64,000 nucleotides of DNA from positions 3,324,501-3,388,500 of the forward strand of contig CP134604.1 in NCBI GenBank assembly GCA_021555105.2, read 5' to 3'. Position numbers and translations under genes: made by a program. Positions 19,910-28,537 of the stretch are shown in pieces (the stretch's first letter is position 1; each line of letters starts with the position of its first letter). The stretch is from Thalassospiraceae bacterium LMO-JJ14 (GTDB lineage Bacteria > Pseudomonadota > Alphaproteobacteria > Rhodospirillales > Casp-alpha2). Under the pieces are notes generated by a model. The model saw only the letters and a program-made list of their open reading frames with translations, did no database searches and was not told the DNA's origin.

Positions 19910-20563
19910 CTAAAGGATGGACTGGCCGGTCTTTTCCCAGTCGGCAAGAAACGCCGCAAGCCCCTTATCGGTCAGCGGGTGCTTGAACATCTGCCTCAAA
20001 ACCCCCGGCGGCACGGTCGCAACGTCTGCCCCCATGCGCGCCGCGTCAACGACATGCATCGGATGGCGGATCGAGGCCACCAGCACTTCGGTGGCGAAAT
20101 CGTAATTGCTGTAGATCTCGCAGATTTCCTCGATCAGGCCCATGCCGTCCTGACCGATATCATCAAGCCGGCCGACAAACGGCGATATGAAGGCGGCACC
20201 GGCCTTGGCCGCCAGGATTGCCTGCGCCGACGAGAAACACAGCGTCACGTTGACCGAGGCGCCGTCGTCCGACAGCGCCTTGCAGGCCTGTATGCCCGCT
20301 TCGGTCATCGGCACCTTGATCGTCACGTTATCGGCGATGGCACGCAGCTTGGCGGCTTCGGCCAACATACCGCTGACATCCGTCGCCGTGACTTCGGCGG
20401 ATACCGGGCCCGCGACCATGTCGCAGATTTCCTTGATCGCTTCGGACATGTCGCGGCCCGATTTTGCGATCAGCGACGGGTTCGTGGTCACGCCGTCGAC
20501 GAGGCCCAGCTCGTTCAGGGCGCTGATTTCCGCAACATCGGCGGTATCGACGAAAAATTTCAT
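19910..20563 (-). CDS. small transaldolase / fructose-6-phosphate aldolase family protein
   Basis: A 217-residue single-domain (alpha/beta)8 enzyme of the TalC/FSA group, opening MKFFVDTAD, with the Schiff-base lysine at Lys83 in [11 protein letters not shown] and VTTNPSL near residue 25. These short forms catalyse transaldolase or fructose-6-phosphate aldolase reactions; sequence reading alone does not separate the two. The frame extends eight codons further, but the ATG at 20563 matches the family start. It is probably housekeeping for the pentose phosphate route. Confidence 0.9.
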   Translation of the reverse strand: MKFFVDTADVAEISALNELGLVDGVTTNPSLIAKSGRDMSEAIKEICDMVAGPVSAEVTATDVSGMLAEAAKLRAIADNVTIKVPMTEAGIQACKALSDDGASVNVTLCFSSAQAILAAKAGAAFISPFVGRLDDIGQDGMGLIEEICEIYSNYDFATEVLVASIRHPMHVVDAARMGADVATVPPGVLRQMFKHPLTDKGLAAFLADWEKTGQSIL

Positions 20564-20640
20564 TTTATTGGTTCCTCCCAGTGCCACGCATCATCCGGAA
20601 TGGCGGGCCGGAAATCAAGCCCAAGCACAGACCGGACCGC

Positions 20641-20952
20641 CTAGTCGGTTTTCGCGGGTTTCAGCCACGGCTGCGTCTCGCAGCCGGTCATATCGGCATC
20701 CGGCCACAGGCTTTTCAGGGCGCAGGTAAAGCGGTCCCCCTCTTCGCTGGAAGACAGGAAGGCGAACACGCCCAGCCAGACGAAAAACGTCGCCACCACC
20801 ACCGCCTTGAAGACAGAGGCGACTTTCTCGCGCGCCAGAAAAACCGCCAGCCGCTTGCGGTTCTTGGCAAACGTCTCCATCACCCACACAATCATGTTGA
20901 ACGGTTGGCGCAGATACGCGATCAGCCAGGATTTCAATTTGCTTTTGTTCAT
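20641..20952 (-). CDS. hypothetical single-pass membrane protein
   Basis: A 103-residue protein with a basic N terminus (KSKLKSWLIAYLRQPFN) and one strong membrane segment (about residues 48-66), followed by a short extracytoplasmic tail with two cysteines (FTCALK, TGCETQ). No family is recognised. It lies upstream of the transaldolase on the same strand (77-base gap) and may share its transcript. It is divergent from the GlcG-like gene. Confidence 0.6.
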   Translation of the reverse strand: MNKSKLKSWLIAYLRQPFNMIVWVMETFAKNRKRLAVFLAREKVASVFKAVVVATFFVWLGVFAFLSSSEEGDRFTCALKSLWPDADMTGCETQPWLKPAKTD

Positions 20953-20990
20953 GATCGGTTATCCGGTCATTCGATAACGGGAGACGGCCC

Positions 20991-21416
20991 TTGCTGACGA
21001 TCCAACGCCTGTCCTATGACGACGCGGCCATTCTTATAAGCGGTGCCGAGGCGAAAGCCCAGGAAATCGGTATCCCGATGTGTATCGCCGTGGTTGACGA
21101 CGGCGGGTACCTGATCGCCTTCAAGCGCATGGACCATGCCAAGGAATTGTCGACGACACTGGCGCAGGACAAGGCCTTCACGTCGGCAATCTCCAAAAAA
21201 ACGACCGCCGACTACAACGAGGCGGCGGTCCCGGGCAGTCTTGTGAACGGCATCCAGAGCGCGGCGGGCGGGCGTTTCTCGACCGTGGGCGGCGGCGTGC
21301 CGGTGCTCATCGATGGGGCGGTTGTCGGGGCGATCGGGTTGTCGGGCGGCGCTGCGGAGCAAGACATGGCCTGTGCCGATGCCGGCCTGCGGGCATTCCT
21401 CAAAACACAGGGTTGA
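20991..21416 (+). CDS. GlcG/HbpS family heme-binding-like protein
   Basis: The 141-residue protein matches the GlcG/HbpS (DUF336) pattern: ISGAEAKAQEIGIPMCIAVVDDGG near the start, then KAFTSAI and the glycine-rich GGRFSTVGGGVPVLIDGAVVGAIGLSGG. The family is small, often octameric, and appears in glycolate and catabolic operons as well as heme-sensing systems; a precise function is not established. The start is TTG, inferred from the family N terminus. Convergent with the next gene. Confidence 0.82.
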   Translation: MLTIQRLSYDDAAILISGAEAKAQEIGIPMCIAVVDDGGYLIAFKRMDHAKELSTTLAQDKAFTSAISKKTTADYNEAAVPGSLVNGIQSAAGGRFSTVGGGVPVLIDGAVVGAIGLSGGAAEQDMACADAGLRAFLKTQG

Positions 21417-21419
21417 GCG

Positions 21420-21596
21420 TCATTCCTGCTTGTTGGACTGTTCCGACTTGATGTCTTCGTAAAGACCATAGAGAGCCGCGGCGCAGACGATCACAACGAT
21501 GATGATAAACGGTGGCGCACCGATCGATTCCGCCAGACCACCGACGAAAAGCAGGAAGATTGCCACCCCGATAATGCCGCTGATGATGCTATCCAT
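21420..21596 (-). CDS. small membrane protein
   Basis: A 58-residue protein with two hydrophobic segments (about residues 5-22 and 28-47) and a charged tail (YEDIKSEQSNKQE). ATG 21596 is preferred because AAGGG lies eight bases ahead; GTG 21605 would add three residues. No family is recognised. It ends four bases from the convergent GlcG-like gene. Confidence 0.5.
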   Translation of the reverse strand: MDSIISGIIGVAIFLLFVGGLAESIGAPPFIIIVVIVCAAALYGLYEDIKSEQSNKQE

Positions 21597-21675
21597 GTGT
21601 TTCACCCTTTTCCTTCGTCATATTGTGACATAACCGCCGCATGCTGTCGTCTTTCAATTGCCGGGCGGTTTGAAA

Positions 21676-23016
21676 TCAAGCCTCGTCCGCCGCGTCGACA
21701 CGACGCGTCAGCCATGCCGCGGTCCTGAGCAGGCGCTCGTCGTCGCCTTTTTTGCCGACAAGCTGCACACCCAAGGGCATGCCCGCCTCGCCGCTCATCA
21801 GCGGCAGGGTGATCGCCGGCATGCCGGTATAGGTCCATAGCGTGCAGAATGCCGGATTGCCGGTCGCATCAAGCCCGGGCGGCGCCTCGCCCGGGGTCGA
21901 CGGCGTGATGATGGCATCGAAATGTTCGAACACCACGTCCAGGCCGTCGGCAAACAGCTTCTGGCGTTCGATCGCGATATTGTAGTCGACGGCCAGAACC
22001 TTGCGGCCGCGCTCGACCATCTCGGTCAGTTGCGGGCTGATCTTTTCTGGTGCGCGCAGGAAATCGGCCGCGAAATTCTTCGCCAGATCGGCCTCCATGA
22101 CGCGGCGCTGCAGCTCGAAGATCTCGTCATAAACCTCGGCCAGCGGCACGTCCTCGCAACGCTCGCCCAGAAATTCCGTCAGCTCGGCGAACGCCGCTTT
22201 GGTCCCTTCCTCGGCCTGATCCCAGGCCGGCGTCTTCAGAAAAGCGAGACGGGGTTCGATCTGCGGATCATCGGCCTGTGCCGCCACCAGACGCGGTTTC
22301 GCCTGTGGGCGCATATACCCGTCTTCGGCGTCGAAACCGATGATGGTCTCGGCCAGCAATGCCGCATCCTCTATCGAGCGTGCGAATACGCCGACCTGAT
22401 CCAAGGGCGGGGACTGACGCAGGATACCGCTTCGGGAAATCAGGCCGAACGTCGGCTTGTAGCCGACGACGCCGCAGAACGACGCCGGGCGAATGGTCGA
22501 ACCGTTGGTCTGCGTCCCCACGGCCCCCGGCACCATCATCGCCGCGACAGCAGCCGCCGAGCCGCTGGACGAGCCGCCTGGCGTCCGCGTCGGGTCATGC
22601 GGGTTGGTGGTCTTGCCGGGTGCATAGACGGCGAATTCGGTGGTTACCGTCTTGCCCATGATCACGGCGCCGGCTTCACGCAGCTTTGAGACGACGAAGG
22701 CCTCGCTCATCGTGTTGCGGCCGGCGTGAATGGGCGAACCCAGTTCCGTCGGGTAATCGATGGTGTCGATGATGTCCTTGATGCCGAGCGGCACGCCGTT
22801 CAGCGGCCCCGTCGGCTTGCCCTCGTAACGCAGCTTGTCGCAGACCTGGGCCTGCTCGAGCGCGTGCTCCTCGTTCAGGTTTACCCATGCCTGAACCGTG
22901 GGCTCGAACTCGCGTGTCCGGTCAAGGCACGCCTTGACCAGTTCTTCCGACTTCAATTCACCATCGCGGATGGCGCGCGCGGCCTCGGCGACGCCTAAGG
23001 TGGATGCTCCTTGCAT
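21676..23016 (-). CDS. amidase signature family hydrolase
   Basis: A 446-residue amidase with the lysine in LGIKDIIDT, the PGGSSSGSAAAVA run and GTQTNGSTIRPAS holding the nucleophilic serine; here the usual GGS before the nucleophile reads NGS. It is a paralogue of the amidase at 12.5-13.8 kb. It directly follows dctM of the TakP-like TRAP system (24 bases apart, same strand), so the transporter may bring in its amide substrate or carry the acid that it releases. Short upstream frames that lie inside it are not genes. Confidence 0.87.
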   Translation of the reverse strand: MQGASTLGVAEAARAIRDGELKSEELVKACLDRTREFEPTVQAWVNLNEEHALEQAQVCDKLRYEGKPTGPLNGVPLGIKDIIDTIDYPTELGSPIHAGRNTMSEAFVVSKLREAGAVIMGKTVTTEFAVYAPGKTTNPHDPTRTPGGSSSGSAAAVAAMMVPGAVGTQTNGSTIRPASFCGVVGYKPTFGLISRSGILRQSPPLDQVGVFARSIEDAALLAETIIGFDAEDGYMRPQAKPRLVAAQADDPQIEPRLAFLKTPAWDQAEEGTKAAFAELTEFLGERCEDVPLAEVYDEIFELQRRVMEADLAKNFAADFLRAPEKISPQLTEMVERGRKVLAVDYNIAIERQKLFADGLDVVFEHFDAIITPSTPGEAPPGLDATGNPAFCTLWTYTGMPAITLPLMSGEAGMPLGVQLVGKKGDDERLLRTAAWLTRRVDAADEA

Positions 23017-23040
23017 GACAGCGTTACCCCGTACCCCGGA

Positions 23041-24390
23041 TCAGCCCGGACCGAACAGGTATTCGGGCAGCCACAGTGCAATCCCCGGGAAGTTATAGAG
23101 CAGCACCATCGAGAAGATGACGATCAGCAGATACGGCATGATACCGGCAAAGATGTCCATCAACTGAACGTGCGGTGGCGCGACCCCCTTCAGGTAGTAC
23201 GCCGCCATTGCCATCGGCGGTGTCAGGAACGAGGTCTGCAGGTTCAACGCCACCAGCATGCCGAAGAACAGCGGATCGACCTGGAAATGCTCTAGCAGCG
23301 GCAGGAAGATCGGCACGAAGATGATGATGATCTCGGTCCATTCCAGCGGCCATCCCAACAGGAAGATGATGGTCTGCGCCAAAATCAGGAAGCCGACGGT
23401 GCCGACTTCGAGATGCAGGAACCAGTCCTTGATGATGTCGTGACCGCCAAGATAAGAGAACACGGACGCGAACGTCCACGAGCCGACGAACAACCAGCAC
23501 ACCATGGCCGATGTCTTGGCCGTCAAATACACCGCTTCCTTGAGCCGCTCCCACGTCAGCGAGCGATACAGAACGGCCAGCACCAGCCCGCCGGCAGCAC
23601 CCACGGCTGCCGCTTCGGCCGGTGTCGCAAGCCCCATCAGGATCGCCCCCAGCACCGACATGATCAGCACCGCGAGCGGGATGAACGAGGTCAGCAGCTC
23701 ATAAGCGACCCTGCCGATGGTGACGTCGACGTCTTTTGGCTTCGGCGCCAGCTTCGGGTTGATGGTGGCGCGCGTCACCACATAGATCATGTAGAAACCG
23801 GCCAGCATCATCCCCGGGAACAGGGCGCCCGCATACAGGCGCAGCGGCGAGATCTCGGCAATCGCCGCGTAGACGATCAGCATGATCGAAGGCGGGATCA
23901 GAATACCGAGGCAGCCGCCGGCGCAGATCACACCGGAGGCGAACTTGACGTCGTACCTGGCTTCGAGCATCGCTGGAAAAGCCAGCATGCCCATCAGGGT
24001 CACAACGGCGCCGATAATCCCGGTCGCCGTCGCGAACACTGCACAGGTCGCGAGTGCCGCCACCGCCATCGACCCCGGCAGGTGACGCGCCGCAAGCTGG
24101 AAGCTGAAGAACAGCCGGTTGACGATATTCGCGCGTTCGACCACGTACCCCATAAACAAGAATAGCGGCACCGCGACCAAAACATCGTTAGACATCACCG
24201 AGAATGTGTTTTGTACGAACAGATCGAAAATGCGGTTGTCCAACAGACCTTTCATCCGCAGCGGATCGAAGTACGCGTAATAGCCGAAGCCCAGGCCCAT
24301 GGCGATCAGTGTGAATGCAATCGGGAATCCCAGCAGCACCACGAGAATAAACAAGCCAAGCATCATGATGGCAATTTGGGGATCGGTCAT
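23041..24390 (-). CDS. TRAP transporter large permease (DctM family)
   Basis: A 449-residue polytopic membrane protein with FLFMGYVVERANIVNRLF near residue 75 and GGCLGILIPPSIMLIVYA near 158, the DctM signatures. It belongs to the larger DctM variety that works with TakP-like binding proteins. Its ATG overlaps the dctQ stop by four bases (ATGA), a normal coupling. Followed by an amidase. Confidence 0.92.
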   Translation of the reverse strand: MTDPQIAIMMLGLFILVVLLGFPIAFTLIAMGLGFGYYAYFDPLRMKGLLDNRIFDLFVQNTFSVMSNDVLVAVPLFLFMGYVVERANIVNRLFFSFQLAARHLPGSMAVAALATCAVFATATGIIGAVVTLMGMLAFPAMLEARYDVKFASGVICAGGCLGILIPPSIMLIVYAAIAEISPLRLYAGALFPGMMLAGFYMIYVVTRATINPKLAPKPKDVDVTIGRVAYELLTSFIPLAVLIMSVLGAILMGLATPAEAAAVGAAGGLVLAVLYRSLTWERLKEAVYLTAKTSAMVCWLFVGSWTFASVFSYLGGHDIIKDWFLHLEVGTVGFLILAQTIIFLLGWPLEWTEIIIIFVPIFLPLLEHFQVDPLFFGMLVALNLQTSFLTPPMAMAAYYLKGVAPPHVQLMDIFAGIMPYLLIVIFSMVLLYNFPGIALWLPEYLFGPG

Positions 24391-24977
24391 TGCGGCATCT
24401 CCGGATGGGCCTTGAGGTCTTCTTTTTCATGCAGAAGCATGGCTTCGGTTTCCTGCACATCATGCAGCCGTGGCGGCCATTTCCCGTCGCGCATGCACTG
24501 CACGCAGCGGACAGTTTCGGCGATGCCTTGCAAAAGCAGCAGCAAGCCGGAAATCGGGATCAGGGTCTTGAAGAAGTAAATCTGAATACGCGACGGGCTG
24601 GACCAGCTGACTTCCTTGTAGAACCAGGATTCAGCCGCTTGGTCATAGCCATAATAGACAAGGCATATGGCGCCCGGGATCAGGAACGTCAGGTACAGGA
24701 CGAAATCAACGCCGGCCTGCCACTTCAATGGCATCAGACGATACACGACGTCGCCACGGACATGGGCATCCTGCGACAGGGCATAGGCGCCAGCCATCAT
24801 GAACAGCGCGCCGTACATCTGCACGCTCATATCGAAAGCCCATACCGTCGGGTTGTTCAGCACATAGCGAACGAACACCTCGTAGCAGGTCGAAAGCGTC
24901 AGGATCATGATGCACCAGGCGAACGTCTTGCCGCTCCAGGCGCTCAGGCTGTCGATAAAATGAAGGATACGGGTCAT
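24387..24977 (-). CDS. TRAP transporter small permease (DctQ family)
   Basis: A 196-residue membrane protein with four helices and a cytoplasmic tail; TVWAFDMSVQMYGALFMMAGAY in the middle is typical of DctQ subunits in TakPQM-like systems. The frame opens with TTG at 24986, but the ATG at 24977 with GAGG upstream is more likely. It lies downstream of dctP across a GC-rich hairpin. Confidence 0.88.
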   Translation of the reverse strand: MTRILHFIDSLSAWSGKTFAWCIMILTLSTCYEVFVRYVLNNPTVWAFDMSVQMYGALFMMAGAYALSQDAHVRGDVVYRLMPLKWQAGVDFVLYLTFLIPGAICLVYYGYDQAAESWFYKEVSWSSPSRIQIYFFKTLIPISGLLLLLQGIAETVRCVQCMRDGKWPPRLHDVQETEAMLLHEKEDLKAHPEMPQ

Positions 24978-25021
24978 GTCACCCAACCTCGGTCTATTAC
25001 GATTAAATATTCAGGTGGAAG

Positions 25022-25045
25022 GGCGGCGCCGAAACCGGCACCGCC
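25022..25045 (-). terminator. GC-rich hairpin between dctP and dctQ
   Basis: A 10-bp stem (25022-25031 with 25036-25045, one G-U pair on the transcript) with a four-base loop, lying 30 bases beyond the dctP stop. There is no T tract, so it is more likely an mRNA-stabilising or processing hairpin than a full terminator. Confidence 0.55.
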
Positions 25046-25074
25046 CCAACCATCTTGCACTCTGATCACTTGGC

Positions 25075-26199
25075 TCAGAAAGCCTTACCGAAGTAATGCT
25101 CGTAAGCCGCCTGATAATCCGGCGCGTTCGTCAGCGAGTAGGCACCATGGCGCTTCGCCCATGCTTTCTGGGAATCGATGACCTTGGCGAAGAACGGATC
25201 GCTCTTGGAGATGCGGTCGACAACGACGTCCCATGCCTTGAGCTGGTCTTTCATGACCGACGTCGGCGTGCGGTAAACGTTGACGCCGAACTTCTCTTTG
25301 AGGACCACGAGGTCTGCCGAGTAGCGCTCCATCGCCTTCCATGCCATGTCCTGAGACGCGGCTTCGGAAGCGTATTCGAGGATCGAACGCTGCTCTTCGC
25401 CGAGATTGTCGAAAAGCGTCTTGTTGAAGATGATTTCGAAGCATTCCTGCGACTGGTGGAAGCTCGCAAGGTGATAGTGCTTGGAAACATCCTGCATACC
25501 GAAGTCCTTATCGGACGTCGGGTTGTTGAATTCGGCCGCATCGATGAGGCCCGACTTCATGGCCGGCTGAATTTCACCGCCCGGAAGCTGAACGACGGAC
25601 ATGCCCATTTCCTGCAGGACGTCGGCGGCAAGACCGACGGTGCGGTACTTGAGGCCCTTCATCTGCGAGGAGTCCTTGATCTGCTCCTTGAACCAACCCA
25701 GAGGCTGTGCCGGCATCGGGCCGGTGAAGAAGCCGACGAGGTCGAGGCGCAGTTTGTCGTGCATCAGTTCGTAGTAGAGTTCCTTACCGCCGCCATAAGC
25801 GATCCAGCCCATCAGTTCGTTGGCCGACCAGCCGAAGCACGGACCGGTACCGAACAGCGAGGCAACCGGTGATTTCGAATACCAGTAAGCCGTCACCATG
25901 TGCGCACCGTCGAGCACACCCTTGTGCACGGCGGTCTGCATTTCTGCGGTTTTCACGACCGCGCCGACACCGAGCAGGTCGATTTTCATGGCGCCGCCCG
26001 ACATCTTGTTGACGCGATTGACGTAGTCCTGAGCCATTTCGAGGAAGATACCACCACCCCACGCGGCCTGAACTTTCAGGGTCGTCGCGGCTTTGGCGAT
26101 ATGCGGTGCCGCAACGGTCGCTGCGGCTGCGCCGGTCGCGGCAAGGGCGGAACCCTTGAGAAACTTCCGGCGTGAGACGGTTTCGGTTTTCTTGGACAT
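25075..26199 (-). CDS. TRAP substrate-binding protein, TakP-like, with Tat signal
   Basis: The 374-residue protein begins with a twin-arginine signal (SRRKFLKGSALAATG, cut after AKA near residue 37), so it is exported folded. The body fits the TakP branch (alpha-keto acid binding, often dimeric): GVGAVVKTAEMQTAVHKGVLDG, then GLKYRTVGLAADVLQEMGMSVV and AAEFNNPTSDKDFG. Known members bind 2-oxo acids or related ligands with a cation. A 2-hydroxyacid dehydrogenase is encoded just upstream on the same strand, which fits a keto- or hydroxy-acid ligand. Start: GGGAGA seven bases before ATG. Confidence 0.9.
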   Translation of the reverse strand: MSKKTETVSRRKFLKGSALAATGAAAATVAAPHIAKAATTLKVQAAWGGGIFLEMAQDYVNRVNKMSGGAMKIDLLGVGAVVKTAEMQTAVHKGVLDGAHMVTAYWYSKSPVASLFGTGPCFGWSANELMGWIAYGGGKELYYELMHDKLRLDLVGFFTGPMPAQPLGWFKEQIKDSSQMKGLKYRTVGLAADVLQEMGMSVVQLPGGEIQPAMKSGLIDAAEFNNPTSDKDFGMQDVSKHYHLASFHQSQECFEIIFNKTLFDNLGEEQRSILEYASEAASQDMAWKAMERYSADLVVLKEKFGVNVYRTPTSVMKDQLKAWDVVVDRISKSDPFFAKVIDSQKAWAKRHGAYSLTNAPDYQAAYEHYFGKAF

Positions 26200-26470
26200 T
26201 GATGTTCTCCCAAAGTTTCGTTAGCCCCGTATTTAAGTCCGGTCGAAAACCGGGATTCACACGGAACCTTTTTTCATGAAGAGAGCCGAAAGTGTTCAAC
26301 CCTCCTGCTACGGGCCTTTTACAAGCATCCGCAAGTTTTCGGATAATTGACGGGGGCCCAACCCAGTTTTCAACGCGCTTACTGTTGATTCAGTACTATC
26401 TCATTATTGTTACATAACCTACGTCTGTTGCTCACAAGCGTCAACGCCAAGTGGTATACCACCGACCATG

Positions 26471-27439
26471 TCAGGCAACCCTGTCGCCAGGTTCGCGGCC
26501 GGCAAAAATGGCATCCAGATTGTCGAGGGCCCGGAATCCCATACCGTCACGGGTTTCCCTGGTGGCGCTGCCGATATGCGGCAACAGGAACACGTTTTCG
26601 AGAGCACGGTAGCCCGGATGAATATCCGCCGGCTCGCCATTGAACACATCGAGCCCGGCAGCCGCCAGTTTCCCGGATTTGAGGGCGGCGATAAGCGCAT
26701 CGTCATCGATCACCGCGCCACGGCTGGTATTCACGACAATGGCGCCGTCCGGCATCAACGCGATTTTTTCGGCGTTCAGCAATCCCTTGGTTTCCGGAGT
26801 CGCCGGGCAGTGGATCGACAACACGTCGGCGTGCGCCAGCAGCGCATCGACATCGGCGTGAAACACGGCACCCTTCTCCAACTCCGGATCAAGGCGCTTG
26901 CGGTTGTAATAATGAATTTCCATGTCGAAGCCGCGCGCACGCTCGGCGGCAACGCGGCCGACCCGGCCCATGCCGATGACGCCAAAGCGTTTGCCGGTGA
27001 CCTGTGTGCCGACCATGAACGACGGCGACCAGTCTTTCCATTGCTTCGAACGCACCAGCCGTTCGCCTTCCGACGCACGCCGCGCAGCAGCCAGCATCAA
27101 AAGGATGGCGATCTCGGCGGTGGCGTCGGACAGCACATCGGGCGTGTTGGTGACGATAATACCGCGTTTTTTTGCGGCTTCGGTATCGACGTGATCGTAC
27201 CCGACCGAAAAATTGGCGATGGCTTTGATACGATCCGGCAGCCGGGCGATAACATCCGCCGTGAAATGCTCGGAATGGCAGGGCAGAATTGCATCGGCCT
27301 GCTGGCAAAGCTCGATCAACTCATCGGATGAATAGAGCTTGTCGTCGGGATTGAGGATCGGATTGTAGTCTCGCTTGAGCCGTGCTTCGACAGCTTCCGG
27401 CAGCTTGCGTCCGACAAGTATGGTCGGCTTATCCGGCAT
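26471..27439 (-). CDS. D-2-hydroxyacid dehydrogenase (glyoxylate/hydroxypyruvate reductase-like)
   Basis: The 322-residue NAD(P)-dependent enzyme has the Rossmann motif GVIGMGRVGR (about residues 151-160), the arginine in VVNTSRGAVID, a following glutamate region and the catalytic histidine in LLPHIGSAT. It reduces a 2-keto acid such as glyoxylate or hydroxypyruvate to the D-hydroxyacid, or the reverse. It lies upstream of the TakP-like TRAP operon and could also feed glycerate into the glycerate kinase route at 42-44 kb. The cofactor was not determined. Confidence 0.87.
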   Translation of the reverse strand: MPDKPTILVGRKLPEAVEARLKRDYNPILNPDDKLYSSDELIELCQQADAILPCHSEHFTADVIARLPDRIKAIANFSVGYDHVDTEAAKKRGIIVTNTPDVLSDATAEIAILLMLAAARRASEGERLVRSKQWKDWSPSFMVGTQVTGKRFGVIGMGRVGRVAAERARGFDMEIHYYNRKRLDPELEKGAVFHADVDALLAHADVLSIHCPATPETKGLLNAEKIALMPDGAIVVNTSRGAVIDDDALIAALKSGKLAAAGLDVFNGEPADIHPGYRALENVFLLPHIGSATRETRDGMGFRALDNLDAIFAGREPGDRVA

Positions 27440-27580
27440 TATCCCCCCGATCTGTTCAACGACACGTTATACGCATGTCTTGGCTGGTTTGTGCTTTTTA
27501 AACGCCTTACCCCATATGTTGTCGCCCCGCCCTGCAGGGTCAATGATTTTTTTACGCCGTACGGCCGCTTTTAAGGGCCG

Positions 27581-27844
27581 TTACAAATAGCGGCCGCGTT
27601 CGAGGATTTCGAGCGTGTATTCGTGGTAACTCATGCCCAGTTCCCGGGCCCGTTTCAGGCGCCTGAGGACGATTTCACGGGGCGGCGATTTCCAGGCCTT
27701 CTTATGCGCACGCGCCCAGCACCAGCGCCGCCAGCTACGGCCTGGAACGGCTTCCAGCAACGGTCCGCCATTGTGTCCGACACCGGCCGGGGTCAGCATG
27801 GAAGACGCACCATCGGGCGCCAAAACGGGATATGGAATTGGCAT
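27581..27844 (-). CDS. short HNGGP-motif protein of unknown function
   Basis: An 87-residue protein with the run GVGHNGGPLLE near residue 23, then a basic helical part (RRLKRARELGMSYHEYTLEILERGRYL). The HNGGP motif recurs in short uncharacterised alphaproteobacterial proteins, as far as I recall. ATG 27844 is favoured by AGG seven bases upstream; 27850 is possible. It is divergent from the XRE-cupin gene with only about 34 bases between starts, so promoters must overlap the genes. Confidence 0.6.
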   Translation of the reverse strand: MPIPYPVLAPDGASSMLTPAGVGHNGGPLLEAVPGRSWRRWCWARAHKKAWKSPPREIVLRRLKRARELGMSYHEYTLEILERGRYL

Positions 27845-27878
27845 GGTCATACCTGGATAATTCCATTAAGATCACTAC

Positions 27879-28496
27879 ATGTCTACTATAATAGAAAACA
27901 CATCAACCCCGTCCGAAGAAGACCGGTTAAGCCTACGCCTGGCGGCGCGTATCCGCCATGAACGCAATGTGCGCGGCTGGTCAATCAATGAACTGGCGGC
28001 GGTATCGGGGGTATCGCGGGCGATGATCTCGCGCATCGAAAGGGCCGAGGCCAGTCCGACGGCCGCTTTGCTGGGCAAGCTTTCCGGTGCGTTCGGCCTG
28101 ACCATGTCGACGTTGCTGGCGCGGGCCGAAGCCGATGACGGCGATGACCGGGACGGCCGGGTATCGCGTGCCGGCGATCAGACGCGTTGGAACGATCCGG
28201 AAACCGGCTTTACCCGCCAGACTTTGACGCCGCCGGGTGCCGACCCGGAAATGGTTTTGGGCAATCTGCCGGCGGGGGCGCGCATTGCCTATCCGGCATC
28301 GGCATATACCTTCATGCGCGGCCAGTGCGTTTGGGTGATGCGTGGACGGCTTGCGATCCGTGAGGACGAAGAGGTTTCGATACTCAGCGCCGGCGACTGT
28401 CTGGCCTTCGACCTTGCAACGCCGAAGAACTGTGCCTTCGAGAACCCGTCAAAAACCGAACCCGCTACATATGTGGTGAGCCTGGTCCGACGCTGA
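27879..28496 (+). CDS. XRE family transcriptional regulator with cupin domain
   Basis: The 205-residue protein has an N-terminal helix-turn-helix (about residues 19-72, with SINELAAVSGVSRAMISRIE) and a C-terminal cupin barrel (about 110-200) that probably senses a small molecule. Such regulators often control neighbouring metabolic genes; nearby candidates are the short HNGGP protein and the hydroxyacid dehydrogenase. No clear ribosome-binding site precedes the ATG, so a leaderless message is possible. Confidence 0.88.
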   Translation: MSTIIENTSTPSEEDRLSLRLAARIRHERNVRGWSINELAAVSGVSRAMISRIERAEASPTAALLGKLSGAFGLTMSTLLARAEADDGDDRDGRVSRAGDQTRWNDPETGFTRQTLTPPGADPEMVLGNLPAGARIAYPASAYTFMRGQCVWVMRGRLAIREDEEVSILSAGDCLAFDLATPKNCAFENPSKTEPATYVVSLVRR

Positions 28497-28537
28497 GCCG
28501 TGCTGCGCGCCTTGGTAACGAAGACGAATGTCGCCCT

